Notes under the pieces: model-generated
What the model was told of the DNA's origin: nothing
The model's input: the letters and a program-made list of their open reading frames with translations, nothing else
The model's database searches: none
Shown: piece after piece, positions 1 to 11,612 of the stretch
How the letters are laid out: every line of letters begins with the position of its first letter
Numbering within the stretch: position 1 is the stretch's first letter
Assembly (NCBI RefSeq): GCF_007991755.1
Contig: NZ_BJYY01000021.1
Coordinates: 123,397 to 187,396 of the forward strand
Direction: 5' to 3'
From: Cellulomonas aerilata
GTDB lineage: Bacteria > Actinomycetota > Actinomycetes > Actinomycetales > Cellulomonadaceae
Length of the DNA: 64,000 nt
Program-made: the position numbers and the translations under genes

Positions 1-1189
1 GGGGCCGCAGCACGTTGTAGCAGTAGAGGAGCTCGCCGGCGGAGGCGTGCCCGGACACGTGCACCTTGGCGTTGCCCCCGTGCACGACCCGCGCACCCAA
101 CCGGGTCAGCCCGTTGATCACCCGGTAGACGGCGTTCTCGTTCCCGGGGATGAGCGAGGACGCCAGGATCACCGTGTCCCCCGGGCCGACCGAGATCCGG
201 TGGTCCTGGTTGGCGATCCGCGACAGCGCCGCCATCGGCTCGCCCTGCGACCCGGTGCACATGAGCACGACCTGGTCGTCGGGCAGGTCACCGATCGCCT
301 TGGCGTCCACGAGGATGCCGTCGGGCACGGTCAGGTAGCCCAGGTCCGCGGCGATCGTCATGTTCCGCACCATGGAGCGGCCGACCAGGGCGACCCTGCG
401 GTCGTGCGCCGCGGCGGCGTCCAGGACCTGCTGGACGCGGTGCACGTGCGAGGCGAACGACGCGACCACGATCCGCCGGGTCGCCGCGGCGAACACCGCG
501 TCCAGGACCGGGCCGATCTCGCGCTCGTGGCTGGTGAACCCGGGCACCTCGGCGTTGGTGGAGTCGACCATGAACAGGTCGACGCCGGCCTCGCCGAGCC
601 GCGCGAACGCGCGCAGGTCCGTGATGCGCCCGTCCAGGGGCAGCTGGTCCATCTTGAAGTCGCCGGTGTGCAGGACCGTCCCGGCACCGGTCCGGACGGC
701 GACCGCGAGCGCGTCCGGGATGGAGTGGTTCACGGCGACGAACTCGCACTCGAACGGCCCCAGCTGCTCGGTCTGCCCCTCCTTGACCGCCAGCGTGAGC
801 GGGGCGATGCGGTGCTCGCGCAGCTTGGCCTCGACGAACGCCAGCGTGAGCTGCGAGCCGACCAGCGGGATGTCCCGCCTCAGGCGCAGCAGGTACGGGA
901 CCGCGCCGATGTGATCCTCGTGCCCGTGGGTCAGCACGATCGCCTCGATGTCGTCGAGGCGGTCGGCGATGTAGTCGAAGTCCGGCAGGATCAGGTCGAC
1001 GCCGGGCTGGTGGTCCTCCGGGAACAGCACGCCGCAGTCGATGACGAGCAGGCGACCGGCGTGCTCGAGCACCGCCATGTTGCGCCCGATCTCGCCGAGC
1101 CCACCCAGCGCCACGACGCGCAGCGCGCCGTCGGCGAGGGCGGGCGGCAGCCCGAGGTCGGTCAGGTGCGGCTGGGTGGGCTGGGACAT
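1..1189 (-). CDS. rnj: Ribonuclease J (5' part; 3' end beyond window)
   Basis: RNase J is a metallo-beta-lactamase/beta-CASP ribonuclease with endo- and 5'-exonuclease activity, central to mRNA decay and rRNA maturation. The first 396 codons are present; the family is about 550-600 residues, so roughly the C-terminal third is cut off by the window edge. The N-terminal VALGGLGEIGRNM is typical of the family, and the zinc-binding HxHxDH motif is H88, H90, D92, H93 in THGHEDHIGA. Near the window edge the translation reads VHVSGHASAGEL, matching the beta-CASP region. The ATG has a GGAG-type ribosome-binding site a few bases upstream. dapA lies upstream in the same direction, as in M. tuberculosis Rv2752c/Rv2753c. 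Confidence 0.95.
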   Translation of the reverse strand, partial: MSQPTQPHLTDLGLPPALADGALRVVALGGLGEIGRNMAVLEHAGRLLVIDCGVLFPEDHQPGVDLILPDFDYIADRLDDIEAIVLTHGHEDHIGAVPYLLRLRRDIPLVGSQLTLAFVEAKLREHRIAPLTLAVKEGQTEQLGPFECEFVAVNHSIPDALAVAVRTGAGTVLHTGDFKMDQLPLDGRITDLRAFARLGEAGVDLFMVDSTNAEVPGFTSHEREIGPVLDAVFAAATRRIVVASFASHVHRVQQVLDAAAAHDRRVALVGRSMVRNMTIAADLGYLTVPDGILVDAKAIGDLPDDQVVLMCTGSQGEPMAALSRIANQDHRISVGPGDTVILASSLIPGNENAVYRVINGLTRLGARVVHGGNAKVHVSGHASAGELLYCYNVLRP

Positions 1190-1216
1190 GGGGCTCCGGT
1201 GCTGGGACGGCGGATC

Positions 1217-1246
1217 GGTGCGGTGCGGGTGCGGGTGCGGGTGCCG
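1217..1246. repeat. Hexanucleotide repeat (GTGCGG)n between dapA and rnj
   Basis: Four to five imperfect copies of GTGCGG lie in the 105-bp gap between dapA and rnj, so they fall in the presumed leader of rnj. No function can be read from them. Such tracts can vary in copy number by slippage. Confidence 0.6.
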
Positions 1247-1294
1247 GGCGGTCGTGCGGTGCGGTCGCGGGTCCGGCAGCCGGGGTGGGCCCGG

Positions 1295-2206
1295 TCAGGC
1301 GGCGTCGAGCAGGCCCGCAGCGGTCATCGCGGCGCGCACGACGGCGACCTCGTCCTCGTCCGCGGTGGCCTGCGGCAGGCGCATCGTGCGGTGCGGGATG
1401 AGGCCGAGGAGCTCCAGGGCCACCTTGGAGCGCAGCGCCCCGTTGCCCGAGCCGCAGACGAGGTCGATCGCCGGCAGCATCCCGACCATGACCGCCCGCG
1501 CGCGCACGAGGTCGCCCGCGTCGACGGCCGCCACCAGGGCGGCCAGGTCGTCGCCCACGAGGTGGCCGGCCATGCTGACCACGCCCGCGGCGCCGTGGGC
1601 GAGGAACGCCAGGTTGAGCGGGTCGTCCCCGGAGTAGAAGGCCAGCCCGGTGCGCTGCATCGTGCGCAGCGCGGCGAAGACGTCCCCGGTGGCGTCCTTC
1701 ACCGCGACGACGCGGTCGTGCGCGGCGAGCCGGTCGAACGTCTCGGGGGCGTAGCGCACGACCGTCCGGCCGGGGACGTCGTAGAGCATCACCGGCAGGT
1801 CGGTGGCGTCCGCGACGGCGACGGTGTGCTGGACGATGCCCCTCTGCGAGGGCCGGGAGTAGTACGGGGTGACGACGAGCAGCCCGTGCGCACCCGCCTC
1901 GGCGGCCTGCTCGGCCATCCGCACGGCGTGCTTGGTGTCGTTGGACCCGGCGCCGGACACCACGACCGCCCGGTCCCCCACGGCCTCGACGACCGCGGCG
2001 ACGAGGTCGACCTTCTCCGGGGCGTGCGTGGTGGGCGACTCGCCGGTGGTGCCGTTGAGCACCAGGCCGTCGTGCCCGTGGTCGACGAGGTGCCGGGCGA
2101 GGCGGGCGGCCGCCTCGAGGTCGACGTCTCCGGCGGGGTCCATCGGCGTGACCATGGCGGTCAGCACCGCGCCGAACGGCCGGGCCGGGGTCGTGGGGGC
2201 AGGCAT
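1295..2206 (-). CDS. dapA: 4-hydroxy-tetrahydrodipicolinate synthase
   Basis: DapA condenses pyruvate with aspartate semialdehyde, the first committed step of lysine and diaminopimelate synthesis in the cytoplasm. The 303-residue protein has family-typical length and carries LNGTTGESPT, the tyrosine motif VTPYYSRPS, YDVPGRT, and the Schiff-base lysine in AVKDATGD. An in-frame TAG 12 nt upstream makes this ATG the first possible start. That TAG is part of a TAGATT hexamer placed as a -10 element for a leaderless transcript. The gene is 9 bp downstream of dfrA on the same strand and may have both read-through and its own promoter. Confidence 0.96.
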   Translation of the reverse strand: MPAPTTPARPFGAVLTAMVTPMDPAGDVDLEAAARLARHLVDHGHDGLVLNGTTGESPTTHAPEKVDLVAAVVEAVGDRAVVVSGAGSNDTKHAVRMAEQAAEAGAHGLLVVTPYYSRPSQRGIVQHTVAVADATDLPVMLYDVPGRTVVRYAPETFDRLAAHDRVVAVKDATGDVFAALRTMQRTGLAFYSGDDPLNLAFLAHGAAGVVSMAGHLVGDDLAALVAAVDAGDLVRARAVMVGMLPAIDLVCGSGNGALRSKVALELLGLIPHRTMRLPQATADEDEVAVVRAAMTAAGLLDAA

Positions 2207-2212
2207 GGGCCG

Positions 2213-2218
2213 AATCTA
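2213..2218 (-). promoter_or_regulatory. -10 element TAGATT for leaderless dapA
   Basis: TAGATT fits TANNNT and ends 6 nt before the dapA ATG, which would place the transcription start at the A of ATG. Its first three bases are the TAG stop codon of dfrA. No Shine-Dalgarno sequence precedes the ATG. The -35 region is not recognisable. Confidence 0.55.
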
Positions 2219-2800
2219 CCGTCCCGGCCCGGTGCGGCCGGCGTCCGTCCGGGGCCGCGCGGGCGGTGCGGGGGCGTCGGCGGCAGGGATGCGGGGTGCC
2301 GGGTCGCCGGTCCGCAGGTACCGGACGAAGCGGTACCGCGGGCCGGTGCGCGACCGGCGCCACTCGGACGGGGCGCCGGCGTCCGCCGTCCACACGGCCG
2401 GGTCGACGGCCGGGGCGAACGCGTCGCCGGGGACGTCGAGGTCGATCTCGGTCACCTCCAGCCGGTCGGCGCGGTCCACCAGCAGGGCGTACACCTGCGC
2501 CCCGCCGATCACCCAGGCGTCCCGGCCCGCCAGGGCGGCCTCGGCGTCCGCCAGGTCCCTGACGACGACGGCGCCCGGGGCGGCCCACCCCGGCGTCCGG
2601 GTCAGCACGAGGTTGTCGCGCCCGGGCAGCGGGCGGAAGCGGTCCGGGAGCGAGTCCCAGGTGGCCCGCCCCATGAGCACCGGGTGCTCGCGCGTGACCT
2701 CGCGGAAGTGGGCCAGGTCCTCCGGCACGTGCCAGGGCATCGCGCCGTCGTGCCCGATGACCCCGCCCCGTGCCTGCGCCCAGACCAGCCCGAGGGTCAC
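2216..2800 (-). CDS. dfrA: Dihydrofolate reductase
   Basis: DHFR reduces dihydrofolate to tetrahydrofolate with NADPH, regenerating the folate oxidised by ThyA. Seen in the sequence: the N-terminal [43 protein letters not shown] and [12 protein letters not shown], all in DHFR order. The GTG start at 2800 overlaps the thyA stop in a GTGA junction, implying translational coupling. The protein is 194 residues. The core ends near RYRFVRYLR, followed by about 30 Pro/Ala/Arg-rich residues that are longer than usual and probably disordered. Neighbours thyA and dapA match the M. tuberculosis order. Confidence 0.96.
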   Translation of the reverse strand: MTLGLVWAQARGGVIGHDGAMPWHVPEDLAHFREVTREHPVLMGRATWDSLPDRFRPLPGRDNLVLTRTPGWAAPGAVVVRDLADAEAALAGRDAWVIGGAQVYALLVDRADRLEVTEIDLDVPGDAFAPAVDPAVWTADAGAPSEWRRSRTGPRYRFVRYLRTGDPAPRIPAADAPAPPARPRTDAGRTGPGR

Positions 2801-3597
2801 ACCGCGACCGGCGCCTTGATCGCGGGGTGGTGCTGGTACCCCACGACCTGGACGTCCTCGAACGTGTAGTCGAACAGCGACGGCGCGGGCCGCAGCTCCA
2901 GGCGCGGCAGCGGGTACGGCTCGCGGCGCAGCTGCTCGGTCACCTGCTCGACGTGGTTGTCGTAGATGTGGCAGTCGCCACCGGTCCAGACGAAGTCGCC
3001 GACCTCCAGGCCGACCTGCTGGGCGACCATGTGGGTCAGCAGCGCGTAGCTGGCGATGTTGAACGGCACCCCGAGGAACAGGTCGGCGCTGCGCTGGTAG
3101 AGCTGGCACGAGAGCCGCCCGTCGGCGACATAGAACTGGAAGAACGCGTGGCACGGCGCGAGCGCCATGGCGTCGAGCTCGGCGACGTTCCACGCCGAGA
3201 CGATGATCCGGCGGGAGTCGGGGTCGGTCCGCAGCTGGTCCAGCACGCGCGTGATCTGGTCGACGTGCCCGCCGTCGGGCGTCGGCCACGAGCGCCACTG
3301 GACGCCGTAGACCGGGCCGAGCTCGCCGTCGGGCGCCGCCCACTCGTCCCAGATCGTCACGCCCTGCTCGCGCAGCCAGCCGACGTTGGAGTCCCCCCGC
3401 AGGAACCACAGCAGCTCGTACACGATGGACTTCAGGTGCACACGCTTCGTGGTGACCAGCGGGAAGCCCTCGCGCAGGTCGAACCGCATCTGGTGGCCGA
3501 ACACGCTGCGCGTCCCGGTCCCGGTCCGGTCCGCCTTGGGCGTCCCGTGCTCGAGCACGTGGCGCAGCAGGTCCTCGTACGGGGTGGGGACGGGCAT
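2797..3597 (-). CDS. thyA: Thymidylate synthase
   Basis: ThyA methylates dUMP to dTMP using methylene-tetrahydrofolate. The catalytic cysteine is in [13 protein letters not shown], the folate/dUMP-binding part reads [20 protein letters not shown], and the start region [18 protein letters not shown] matches the mycobacterial start closely. I chose the ATG at 3597 rather than the in-frame ATG at 3606. The hexamer TAGGAT ends exactly 7 nt before 3597, and homologues begin at this point from memory. The gene is 266 codons and forms a GTGA-coupled pair with dfrA. It is divergent from azlC. Confidence 0.96.
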   Translation of the reverse strand: MPVPTPYEDLLRHVLEHGTPKADRTGTGTRSVFGHQMRFDLREGFPLVTTKRVHLKSIVYELLWFLRGDSNVGWLREQGVTIWDEWAAPDGELGPVYGVQWRSWPTPDGGHVDQITRVLDQLRTDPDSRRIIVSAWNVAELDAMALAPCHAFFQFYVADGRLSCQLYQRSADLFLGVPFNIASYALLTHMVAQQVGLEVGDFVWTGGDCHIYDNHVEQVTEQLRREPYPLPRLELRPAPSLFDYTFEDVQVVGYQHHPAIKAPVAV

Positions 3598-3604
3598 GGC
3601 GGCC

Positions 3605-3610
3605 ATCCTA
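3605..3610 (-). promoter_or_regulatory. -10 element TAGGAT for leaderless thyA
   Basis: TAGGAT ends 7 nt before the chosen ATG at 3597, with no separate Shine-Dalgarno sequence. The divergent azlC promoter has the near-identical TAGGGT about 75 bp away. Confidence 0.55.
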
Positions 3611-3683
3611 GGCGTCGCGTCGCCCCGTCGGGCCGCTCGCCCACGGCGCCGGAGGGGCCCGCACGCGTCCCCCGGACCGCGGC

Positions 3684-3689
3684 TAGGGT
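3684..3689 (+). promoter_or_regulatory. -10 element TAGGGT for leaderless azlC
   Basis: TAGGGT ends 7 nt before GTG 3697. The same bases could be read as a weak AGGG ribosome-binding site at 8-nt spacing, so a short leader is the alternative. Confidence 0.5.
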
Positions 3690-3696
3690 GGCCCGC

Positions 3697-4419
3697 GTGC
3701 CCGGCCGCCCCGCCCCCTCCCGGACGCCGGAGCAGCGCGCCGCCGTCCGCCAGGCGGTCAGCGTCGCGGTGCCGACCGGCCTGTACGGCGTGTCCTTCGG
3801 GGCGCTGTCCGTGGCCGCCGGCCTCGACGTCCTGCAGACCATGGCGCTCAGCCTGCTGATGTTCTCCGGCGGGTCCCAGTTCGCGTTCGTCGGCGTGGTC
3901 GGTTCCGGGGGCGCGCCGCTCGCGGCGGTCGCGACGGCGGGCCTGCTCGGCGCCCGCAACGGCCTGTACGGCGTCCAGGTGGCGCCGCTGCTCCGCGCTC
4001 GAGGCTGGCGCCGTCCCCTCGCCGCCCAGCTGACCATCGACGAGTCGACCGCCGTGGGCACCGCCCAGCCGACGACGGCGGCCATCCGCACCGGGTTCTG
4101 GTGGACCGGTGTCGGCGTCTTCCTGCTGTGGAACACGTTCACACTGGTCGGCGCCGTGCTGGGCGACGCCCTCGGTGACCCGACCCGGTACGGCCTGGAC
4201 GCGGCGGCGGCTGCGGCGTTCCTCGCCCTGCTGTGGCCCCGGCTGGCGGGCCGGCTCGCGCAGGCGACCGCGGCGGCGGCGATCGTCGTGGCGCTCGCCC
4301 TGACGCCGTTCGTCCCGGCCGGGATCCCGGTGCTCGCGGCCGCCGTCGTCGCGGTCGTGCTCGGCTGGACCGCCGGCGCGCGGCCGGCCGCGGACGGCCC
4401 CGGGGTGGGTGGCCGGTGA
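3697..4419 (+). CDS. azlC: Branched-chain amino acid exporter large subunit, AzlC family
   Basis: AzlC is the larger subunit of the AzlCD (BrnFE-type) exporter for branched-chain amino acids in the cytoplasmic membrane. The 240-residue product shows [31 protein letters not shown] and [17 protein letters not shown], the family hallmarks, plus several hydrophobic segments. The start is GTG 3697; an in-frame GTG at 3688 is possible but overlaps the -10-like TAGGGT. The stop overlaps the azlD GTG as GTGA, so the two subunits are translated together. The pair is divergent from thyA. Confidence 0.92.
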   Translation: MPGRPAPSRTPEQRAAVRQAVSVAVPTGLYGVSFGALSVAAGLDVLQTMALSLLMFSGGSQFAFVGVVGSGGAPLAAVATAGLLGARNGLYGVQVAPLLRARGWRRPLAAQLTIDESTAVGTAQPTTAAIRTGFWWTGVGVFLLWNTFTLVGAVLGDALGDPTRYGLDAAAAAAFLALLWPRLAGRLAQATAAAAIVVALALTPFVPAGIPVLAAAVVAVVLGWTAGARPAADGPGVGGR

Positions 4420-4736
4420 GCCCGGACGCGATGACGTGGCTGGCGATCCTCGCGGCGTCGGCGGTCTGCTTCGCCATCAAGCTGCTCGGGCACCTCGTGC
4501 CCGAGCACTGGCTCGCCGAGCCCCGGGTGGCCCGGACGGCGTCCCTGGTCACGGTCGGCCTCCTCGCTGCCCTGGTCGGGGTGCAGACCGTGACGACCGG
4601 GCAGCACGTGACCCTCGACGCCCGCCTGCCCGCGCTGGCCGTGGCGGCGGTCGCCCTCGCGCTGCGCGCCCCGTTCGTGGTCGTCGTCGGGCTCGCCGCG
4701 GCCACCGCCGCGGGGCTCCGGGCGCTCGCGGGCTGA
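4416..4736 (+). CDS. azlD: Branched-chain amino acid exporter small subunit, AzlD family
   Basis: This 106-residue hydrophobic protein is the expected small partner of AzlC. It has three to four membrane segments, the family-like [15 protein letters not shown] near the N terminus, and a hydrophobic C-terminal half. The GTG start overlaps the azlC stop by four bases; an ATG five codons later is a less likely start. Function rests on pairing with azlC and on size and topology. Confidence 0.88.
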   Translation: MSPDAMTWLAILAASAVCFAIKLLGHLVPEHWLAEPRVARTASLVTVGLLAALVGVQTVTTGQHVTLDARLPALAVAAVALALRAPFVVVVGLAAATAAGLRALAG

Positions 4737-4794
4737 CCGGCGGATAGCCTGCGCTGACGTCCTCCGCGGGCCGCGCCCCGCTGGTGGGACCGCC

Positions 4795-4880
4795 GCGTCG
4801 TCCGTCCCGCCCGCCCCGACCTCCGTCCCCGTCCCGCCCCGTTCCCCACCCGCCCCGTTCCCCACCCGTCCCGCCCAGGA
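4795..4880. repeat. C-rich low-complexity tract upstream of GNAT gene
   Basis: This part of the 219-bp gap before the acetyltransferase is almost all C and T with scattered G on the plus strand and contains CCCGTTCCCCACCCG-like direct repeats. I see no coding potential or clear promoter in it. Confidence 0.5.
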
Positions 4881-4955
4881 GCCGCTCGTGCGTCCGACCC
4901 CCTGCCGCCTGCCGGGCCTCCGGGCCGCGGCCCCCGCCGACCGCAGCCCGCGCTG

Positions 4956-5546
4956 ATGGCGCTGTTCCGCGAGCAGGCGGACGTCTCCGTGCGCCCCGCC
5001 GTCCCCGGCGACGAGGTGGCGATCACCGACGTCCAGCTCGCCGCGTGGCGCGCGACCCACGCCGACGTGGTCGGCGCCGAGGTCCTGGCCGGCCTGGACC
5101 CGAGCGCCCTGCACGAGCGCTGGCGCGCCGCGATCGTCCGGCCGCCCACGCCCGAGCACCGCGTGCTCACCGCGTGCGAGGGGGCGACGGTCGTCGGCTT
5201 CGCCGCCGTCGCCCCGCTCCCGGCCGCCCCCGGGCCCCCGCCGGCCGGCCCGGGTGGTGAGCTCGTGGCCCTGGAGGTCGCCCCCGGGTCGCGTCGCACC
5301 GGGCACGCGTCCCGGCTGCTCGCGGCGGTCGTGGACGGGCTGCGCCAGGACGGTGGGGAGCACCTCGTGGCCTGGGTGCTCGACGGCGACACCGCCCGCG
5401 GCCAGTTCCTGCGCTCCGCGGGGCTGGGGCCGGACGGCGCCGTCCGGCAGCTGGCGACCGGCATGGTGGTCGACCGGTCGGCCCCCGACGGCTCGCCCGC
5501 CGTCGAGCGGACCGTCTCCGAGCACCGCTGGTCCGCCGCGATCTGA
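4956..5546 (+). CDS. GNAT family N-acetyltransferase
   Basis: A 196-residue GCN5-related acetyltransferase that would transfer acetyl from acetyl-CoA to an amine; the substrate is unknown. The N-terminal part has VRPAVPGDEVAITDVQLAAW. The central acetyl-CoA motif is LVALEVAPGSRRTGHASRLL, a GNAT motif A with a degenerate Q/RxxGxG/A. A later segment, FLRSAGLGPDGAVRQL, resembles the C-terminal motif. It is a stand-alone gene in a loose region. ATG 4956 is the only good start in frame after the C-rich gap. Confidence 0.85.
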   Translation: MALFREQADVSVRPAVPGDEVAITDVQLAAWRATHADVVGAEVLAGLDPSALHERWRAAIVRPPTPEHRVLTACEGATVVGFAAVAPLPAAPGPPPAGPGGELVALEVAPGSRRTGHASRLLAAVVDGLRQDGGEHLVAWVLDGDTARGQFLRSAGLGPDGAVRQLATGMVVDRSAPDGSPAVERTVSEHRWSAAI

Positions 5547-5619
5547 CGGCGCCCGGGCCCGCTCCGGGCCGTCGTCGTCCGGCGAGGTCGCCCGGCTCCT
5601 GCGATGGGACGCTCAGGAC

Positions 5620-6381
5620 ATGACCGCGTCGGACGACCCCGACCCTCGACGGGCCACCGTCTTCGGGCGGCACGCCGAGGACTACGACCGCTGGCGACCC
5701 GGGTACCCGGACGCTGCGGTGGACTGGATGCTCCCGGCCGGCGCACGCGAGGTCGCCGATGTCGGAGCGGGCACCGGGAAGCTGACCGGCGCGCTGCTGG
5801 CGCGGGGCCTGCACGTGGACGCCGTCGAGCCCGACCCGGACATGCTCGCCGTGCTCCGGCGCCGGCACCCCGCCGCGCACGCGCACCTCGCCGGCGCGCA
5901 GGCCCTGCCGCTGGCGGACGCCGGCGTCGACGCGGTCCTCGTCGCCTCGGCGTGGCACTGGTTCCCCGCCGGGCAGGCGGTGGCCGAGGTCCGGCGCGTG
6001 CTGCCGCCCGGCGGCCGGCTCGCGGTCGCCTGGAACGGACCCACCCCGACGGTCGGCGGCTGGACGTCCGAGCTCGCCGCGCTCGACCCGGACCGTGGCC
6101 GGAAGGACTGGACGGGGCGGCTCCGCGCGACGGGTCTGCCCCCGGACGAGCTGGAGGAGGCACGCGTCCCGTGGACGTGGGACGTGTCGGCGGACGACGT
6201 CCGCGGCACCCTGGCCACCCACTCGGCACTCACCCTGATGGACGCCGACGACCGCGAGCGGCTCCTCGACGCCGCGCACGGGATCGTCGCCGCGGCGTGC
6301 GCCGCAGCCGGGACGGCGACCGTCCCATGGCCGCAGACCTGCGTGTGCGTGCGCTGGACACCGGACCGTCGCACCACCTGA
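5620..6381 (+). CDS. Class I SAM-dependent methyltransferase
   Basis: A 253-residue methyltransferase of the Methyltransf_11 kind. SAM-binding motif I is VADVGAGTGKLTGALL, followed by the acidic VDAVEPDPDML, then ALPLADAGVDAVLVASAWHWF and the post-motif VLPPGGRLAVAWNG. The FGRHAEDYDRWRPGYP opening is common in this family. The substrate cannot be inferred. It starts at the ATG preceded by CAGGAC, 73 bp after the GNAT gene, and converges with the small membrane protein gene on the other strand. Confidence 0.88.
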   Translation: MTASDDPDPRRATVFGRHAEDYDRWRPGYPDAAVDWMLPAGAREVADVGAGTGKLTGALLARGLHVDAVEPDPDMLAVLRRRHPAAHAHLAGAQALPLADAGVDAVLVASAWHWFPAGQAVAEVRRVLPPGGRLAVAWNGPTPTVGGWTSELAALDPDRGRKDWTGRLRATGLPPDELEEARVPWTWDVSADDVRGTLATHSALTLMDADDRERLLDAAHGIVAAACAAAGTATVPWPQTCVCVRWTPDRRTT

Positions 6382-6427
6382 GGCCTCCCGGCCCGGGGCT
6401 CGAGGTCCGGGGCTCGGTTCGTCGGGC

Positions 6428-6886
6428 TCAGACCCCGCGGTGCCCGTCACGGCGCAGCTTCGCCGCCAGCCGGAGCGACGCGCGGGCCCGGCGACGGTCC
6501 CCCGCCGCGTCGTAGGCGAAGCCCAGCCGGTACCGCGCCGCCCAGTCCCCCGGGTGCGCCTCGGCGTCGAGCCGGGCCGTCTCGAACGCCTCGCGTGCCG
6601 CAGCCCGGTCGATGCGTCCGCTCGGTGACCGGGGCAGCTCGTCGACGGGCAGCTGCCCGGCCGCGGCGAGCTCGTCGGCCATGCGCTGCACGGCGACCGC
6701 GAGCACCCACTCGCGGGCGACCAGCGCCACCGCCAGCAGCGGCAGGACGAGCACGCCCAGCCCGAGCACGACCCCGACCGGCTCGCCGGTGCGGATCAGC
6801 GCGACGCCGCGGGACGCCACCACGACGACGTAGATGGTCAGCAGCGCGGTCAGCGCCACCGCACCCAGGACCGACCGGATCCGCAC
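6428..6886 (-). CDS. Membrane protein with TPR-like tail
   Basis: Unrecognised 152-residue protein. Two hydrophobic segments (about residues 8-28 and 38-58) are followed by a soluble part whose end, WAARYRLGFAYDAAGDRRRARASLR, resembles one tetratricopeptide repeat. It starts at GTG 6886 with GAGG just upstream, 7 bp after dapB, so it is probably the last gene of the dapB transcript. No specific function can be assigned. Confidence 0.75.
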   Translation of the reverse strand: MRIRSVLGAVALTALLTIYVVVVASRGVALIRTGEPVGVVLGLGVLVLPLLAVALVAREWVLAVAVQRMADELAAAGQLPVDELPRSPSGRIDRAAAREAFETARLDAEAHPGDWAARYRLGFAYDAAGDRRRARASLRLAAKLRRDGHRGV

Positions 6887-6893
6887 GGCCGCC

Positions 6894-9135
<2,242 letters not shown>

Positions 9136-9136
9136 G

Positions 9137-11404
9137 TCAGGCGTCGGCGCCGGCCGCGGGAGCCACGGCCGTCTCGGCGTCCACGGACGCGACGCCGTCG
9201 CCGGCCTCGCCGCCCTCGGCCGACTCCTCGACCACCGCGTGCAGCGACAGCTTGCCGCGCGGGTCGATCTCGCCGATCTCGACCTGGACCTTCTGGCCCA
9301 CCCCGAGGACGTCCTCGACGTTCTCCACGCGCTTGCCGCCGACGAGCTTGCGGATCTGCGAGATGTGCAGCAGACCGTCCTTGCCCGGGGAGAGCGACAC
9401 GAACGCGCCGAAGGTCGTGGTCTTGACCACGGTGCCGACGAAGCGCTCGCCCACCTCGGGCATGTGCGGGTTGGCGATCGCGTTGATCGCCGCCCGCGCG
9501 GCCTCCGCCGACGGACCGTCGGTGGCGCCGATGTAGACCGTGCCGTCGTCCTCGATCGAGATGTCGGCGCCGGTCTCCTCCTGGATCTGGTTGATCATCT
9601 TGCCCTTCGGCCCGATGACCTCGCCGATCTTGTCGACCGGGACCTTCACCGCGATGACCCGCGGGGCGTTCGGCGACATCTCGTCCGGGACGTCGATCGC
9701 CTCGGCCATGACGTCCAGGATCGCCAGGCGCGCGTCGCGTGCCTGGGTCAGCGCGCCGGCCAGGACCGACGCCGGGATGCCGTCGAGCTTGGTGTCGAGC
9801 TGGATGGCGGTGACGAACTGGCGCGTCCCGGCGACCTTGAAGTCCATGTCACCGAACGCGTCCTCGGCACCGAGGATGTCGGTCAGCGCGGCGTACCGCG
9901 GCTCGCCGTCCACCTCGTCGGAGATGAGGCCCATCGCGATGCCCGCGACCGGAGCGCGCAGCGGCACACCGGCGTTGAGCAGCGACAGGGTGGACGCGCA
10001 GACCGAGCCCATGGAGGTGGACCCGTTGGAGCCCAGCGCCTCGGAGACCTGACGGATCGCGTACGGGAACTCCTCGCGGCTGGGCAGCACCGGCATCAGG
10101 GCACGCTCGGCGAGCGCGCCGTGGCCGATCTCGCGGCGCTTGGGCGAGCCCACGCGACCGGTCTCCCCGGTGGAGTACGGCGGGAAGTTGTAGTTGTGCA
10201 TGTAGCGCTTGCGCGTCTCGGGCGCCAGGGTGTCGAGCTGCTGCTCCATGCGGAGCATGTTCAGCGTCGTGACGCCCAGGATCTGGGTCTCGCCGCGCTC
10301 GAACAGCGCCGACCCGTGCACCCGCGGCAGGACCTCGACCTCGGCGGACAGGGTGCGGATGTCCGCGAGCCCCCGGCCGTCGATGCGGACGCCGTCGGTC
10401 AGCACGCGCTGGCGGATGAGCTGCTTCTGCACGCTGCGGAAGGCGGCGGACAGCTCCTTCTCGCGGCCCTCGAACTGGCCCGCGAGCTGCTCGACGACGG
10501 TGGCCTTGATCTCGTCGATCCGGCCCTCGCGCTCCTGCTTGCCCGCGATGGTCAGCGCACCGCGCAGGTCCGCGCCGACGGCGACGGACTCCACGGCGGC
10601 GAGGGCGTCGTCCTGGTAGTCCAGGAAGCGCGGGAAGTCCTGCACCGGCTTGGCGGCACGGCGGGCGAGGTCGGCCTGCGCCTCGCACAGCGCCCGCAGG
10701 AACGGCTTCGCGGCCTCGAGGCCCTCGGCCACGACGGCCTCGGTCGGCGCGGTCGCACCCTCGGAGATGAGGTGCCAGGAGCCCTCGGTGGCCTCGGCCT
10801 CGACCATCATGATCGCGACGTCGTCACCGACGACCCGGCCGGCGACGACCATGTCGAAGACGGCGCGCTCCTTGTCGGAGTACTTGGGGAACGCGACCCA
10901 CTGGCCGTCGACCAGGGCGATGCGCACACCGGCGATCGGGCCGGTGAACGGCAGGCCGGACAGCTGGGTGGACAGCGACGCCGCGTTGATCGCCAGCGTG
11001 TCGTACGCGTCGTCCGGGTGCAGGGCCATGACGGTGATGACGACCTGGACCTCGTTGCGCAGCCCCTTGGCGAAGGTGGGGCGCAGCGGGCGGTCGATCA
11101 GGCGGCAGGCCAGGATCGCCTCGGTCGAGGGGCGGCCCTCGCGGCGGAAGAACGAGCCGGGGATGCGGCCCGCGGCGTACATGCGCTCCTCGACGTCCAC
11201 CGTGAGCGGGAAGAAGTCGAACTGGTCCTTCGGGTACTTGCCGGCCGTGGTGGCCGACAGCAGCATCGTCTCGCCGTCCAGGTACGCGGCGGCGGAGCCG
11301 GCGGCCTGGCGCGCGAGGCGGCCGGTCTCGAAGCGCACCGTGCGCGTGCCGAACCGGCCGTTGTCGATGACGGCTTCGCTGAACTCGATCTCGGGACCCT
11401 CCAT
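9137..11404 (-). CDS. pnp: Polyribonucleotide nucleotidyltransferase
   Basis: PNPase degrades RNA 3' to 5' by phosphorolysis and can add tails (GpsI in actinomycetes). The 755-residue protein has two RNase PH domains (the second includes [20 protein letters not shown] and SSNG-like [13 protein letters not shown]), a KH domain around residue 600 ([20 protein letters not shown]) and an S1 domain around 650-690. The tail is acidic and Ala-rich. ATG 11404 follows GAGGAGGGCACCC, a strong ribosome-binding site, so longer upstream reading is excluded. Two hairpins lie in its leader. Confidence 0.97.
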   Translation of the reverse strand: MEGPEIEFSEAVIDNGRFGTRTVRFETGRLARQAAGSAAAYLDGETMLLSATTAGKYPKDQFDFFPLTVDVEERMYAAGRIPGSFFRREGRPSTEAILACRLIDRPLRPTFAKGLRNEVQVVITVMALHPDDAYDTLAINAASLSTQLSGLPFTGPIAGVRIALVDGQWVAFPKYSDKERAVFDMVVAGRVVGDDVAIMMVEAEATEGSWHLISEGATAPTEAVVAEGLEAAKPFLRALCEAQADLARRAAKPVQDFPRFLDYQDDALAAVESVAVGADLRGALTIAGKQEREGRIDEIKATVVEQLAGQFEGREKELSAAFRSVQKQLIRQRVLTDGVRIDGRGLADIRTLSAEVEVLPRVHGSALFERGETQILGVTTLNMLRMEQQLDTLAPETRKRYMHNYNFPPYSTGETGRVGSPKRREIGHGALAERALMPVLPSREEFPYAIRQVSEALGSNGSTSMGSVCASTLSLLNAGVPLRAPVAGIAMGLISDEVDGEPRYAALTDILGAEDAFGDMDFKVAGTRQFVTAIQLDTKLDGIPASVLAGALTQARDARLAILDVMAEAIDVPDEMSPNAPRVIAVKVPVDKIGEVIGPKGKMINQIQEETGADISIEDDGTVYIGATDGPSAEAARAAINAIANPHMPEVGERFVGTVVKTTTFGAFVSLSPGKDGLLHISQIRKLVGGKRVENVEDVLGVGQKVQVEIGEIDPRGKLSLHAVVEESAEGGEAGDGVASVDAETAVAPAAGADA

Positions 11405-11459
11405 GGGTGCCCTCCTCTTTCGTGACGGCGCCCCCGCCTCGGCGGTCTTCGATCGAGAC

Positions 11460-11494
11460 CCGCGGAGCTGCTGGTCGTTCGCAGCGCTCCGCGG
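11460..11494 (-). other. Hairpin in pnp leader
   Basis: CCGCGGAGC pairs with GCTCCGCGG (9 bp), with a few more pairs inside a 17-nt loop. It lies about 56-90 nt upstream of the pnp ATG. In E. coli a pnp leader stem is cut by RNase III for autoregulation; similarity here is only positional. Confidence 0.45.
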
Positions 11495-11571
11495 ACCGCT
11501 ACCGAGGACCGGACGTGGCCGGGCGGCGCGTGGGTGGTTCCTTCGCGGTCGTGCAGGTCCCCCATGCACAC

Positions 11572-11601
11572 CAGCCCGGACCTGCGAGCAGGTCCGGGCT
11601 G
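11572..11601 (-). terminator. 14-bp hairpin between rpsO and pnp
   Basis: CAGCCCGGACCTGC and its exact complement are separated by two bases, which gives a 13-bp stem with a CGAG-type tetraloop. It begins 12 bp after the rpsO stop. It could end the rpsO transcript, or act as a processing site if rpsO and pnp are co-transcribed. Confidence 0.75.
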
Positions 11602-11612
11602 GGGCGTGAGGG

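Noticed and set aside
47..2869. 940-codon open frame on the plus strand opposite rnj, dapA and dfrA
   Set aside because: It runs antisense to three genes with clear catalytic motifs and has a low-complexity Arg/Val/Gly/His composition typical of reverse frames in very GC-rich DNA.
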